DNA from: Methanobacteriota archaeon
Lineage (GTDB): Archaea > Halobacteriota > Bog-38 > Methanoflorentales > Methanoflorentaceae
DNA: 5,438 nucleotides
Direction of reading: 5' to 3'
Assembly (NCBI GenBank): GCA_003170935.1
Contig: PMYA01000115.1
Span: forward strand, 1 to 5,438
The notes under the pieces are model-generated. The model was not told where the DNA came from. It was given only the letters and a program-made list of their open reading frames with translations, and did no database searches. The position numbers and the translations under genes were made by a program. This document shows positions 5,417 through 5,438 of this stretch, in pieces. Position 1 is the first letter of the stretch, and every line of letters begins with the position of its first letter.

Positions 5417-5420
5417 GGAG
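5417..5420 (+). promoter_or_regulatory. Ribosome binding site for the edge gene
   Basis: GGAG lies 7 nt before ATG 5428, good spacing for a Shine-Dalgarno. It supports 5428 over the in-frame ATG at 5413, which would contain this site inside the gene. Confidence 0.5.
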
Positions 5421-5427
5421 AGTAGAG

Positions 5428-5438
5428 ATGTCGAATAC
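5428..5438 (+). CDS. Start of a gene cut by the window edge
   Basis: ATG 5428 opens a frame reading Met-Ser-Asn followed by the first two bases (AC) of a Thr codon before the window ends. A good ribosome site at 5417-5420 and a TATA box at 5385-5395 make a real gene likely. An in-frame ATG at 5413 is an alternative start (leaderless if transcription begins there), and the frame is open back to a TAA at 5380-5382. Too little is present to name a product. Confidence 0.45.

Overview
The window looks like a piece of a euryarchaeal chromosome, from a methanogen, an anaerobic methane oxidiser or a relative such as Archaeoglobus. Evidence: a methanofuran biosynthesis enzyme (MfnB), a GHMP-type shikimate kinase found only in archaea, a compact beta-CASP nuclease, a DUF169 protein, and promoters of archaeal type (A/T-rich TATA boxes about 25-30 nt before starts, little or no Shine-Dalgarno). 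The sequence cannot settle the genus. I see no tRNA, rRNA, CRISPR array, insertion sequence or phage gene.

Layout. Positions 1-1543 hold two plus-strand genes: mfnB with its own TATA box and apparently leaderless start, then a DUF169 gene of unknown function 76 bp downstream. Facing them on the minus strand is a DJ-1/PfpI-family gene (1631-2182). A 342 bp divergent intergenic region (2183-2524) has no gene. It carries a moaC promoter and several short perfect palindromes. From 2525 all genes run on the plus strand: moaC, a possible 37-codon small ORF whose stop overlaps the next start (ATGA), archaeal shikimate kinase, chorismate mutase, and a 324-residue metallo-beta-lactamase/beta-CASP nuclease. 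A strong TATA-like element and GGAG site near the right edge mark the start of another gene, of which only the first codons are present.

How the genes work together. Shikimate kinase and chorismate mutase are two steps of aromatic amino-acid synthesis and form the biosynthetic core of the right half. MfnB (methanofuran) and MoaC (molybdopterin) make the C1 carrier and the metal cofactor used by formylmethanofuran dehydrogenase. They are close but on separate transcription units, so the link is functional context only. The DUF169, PfpI-like and nuclease genes have no assigned partner here.

Most worth a second look: the chorismate mutase has Gln-Asn where characterised AroQ enzymes have Arg-Glu in the active site; the small ORF coupled to shikimate kinase is undescribed as far as I know; and DUF169, with four cysteines, remains uncharacterised.
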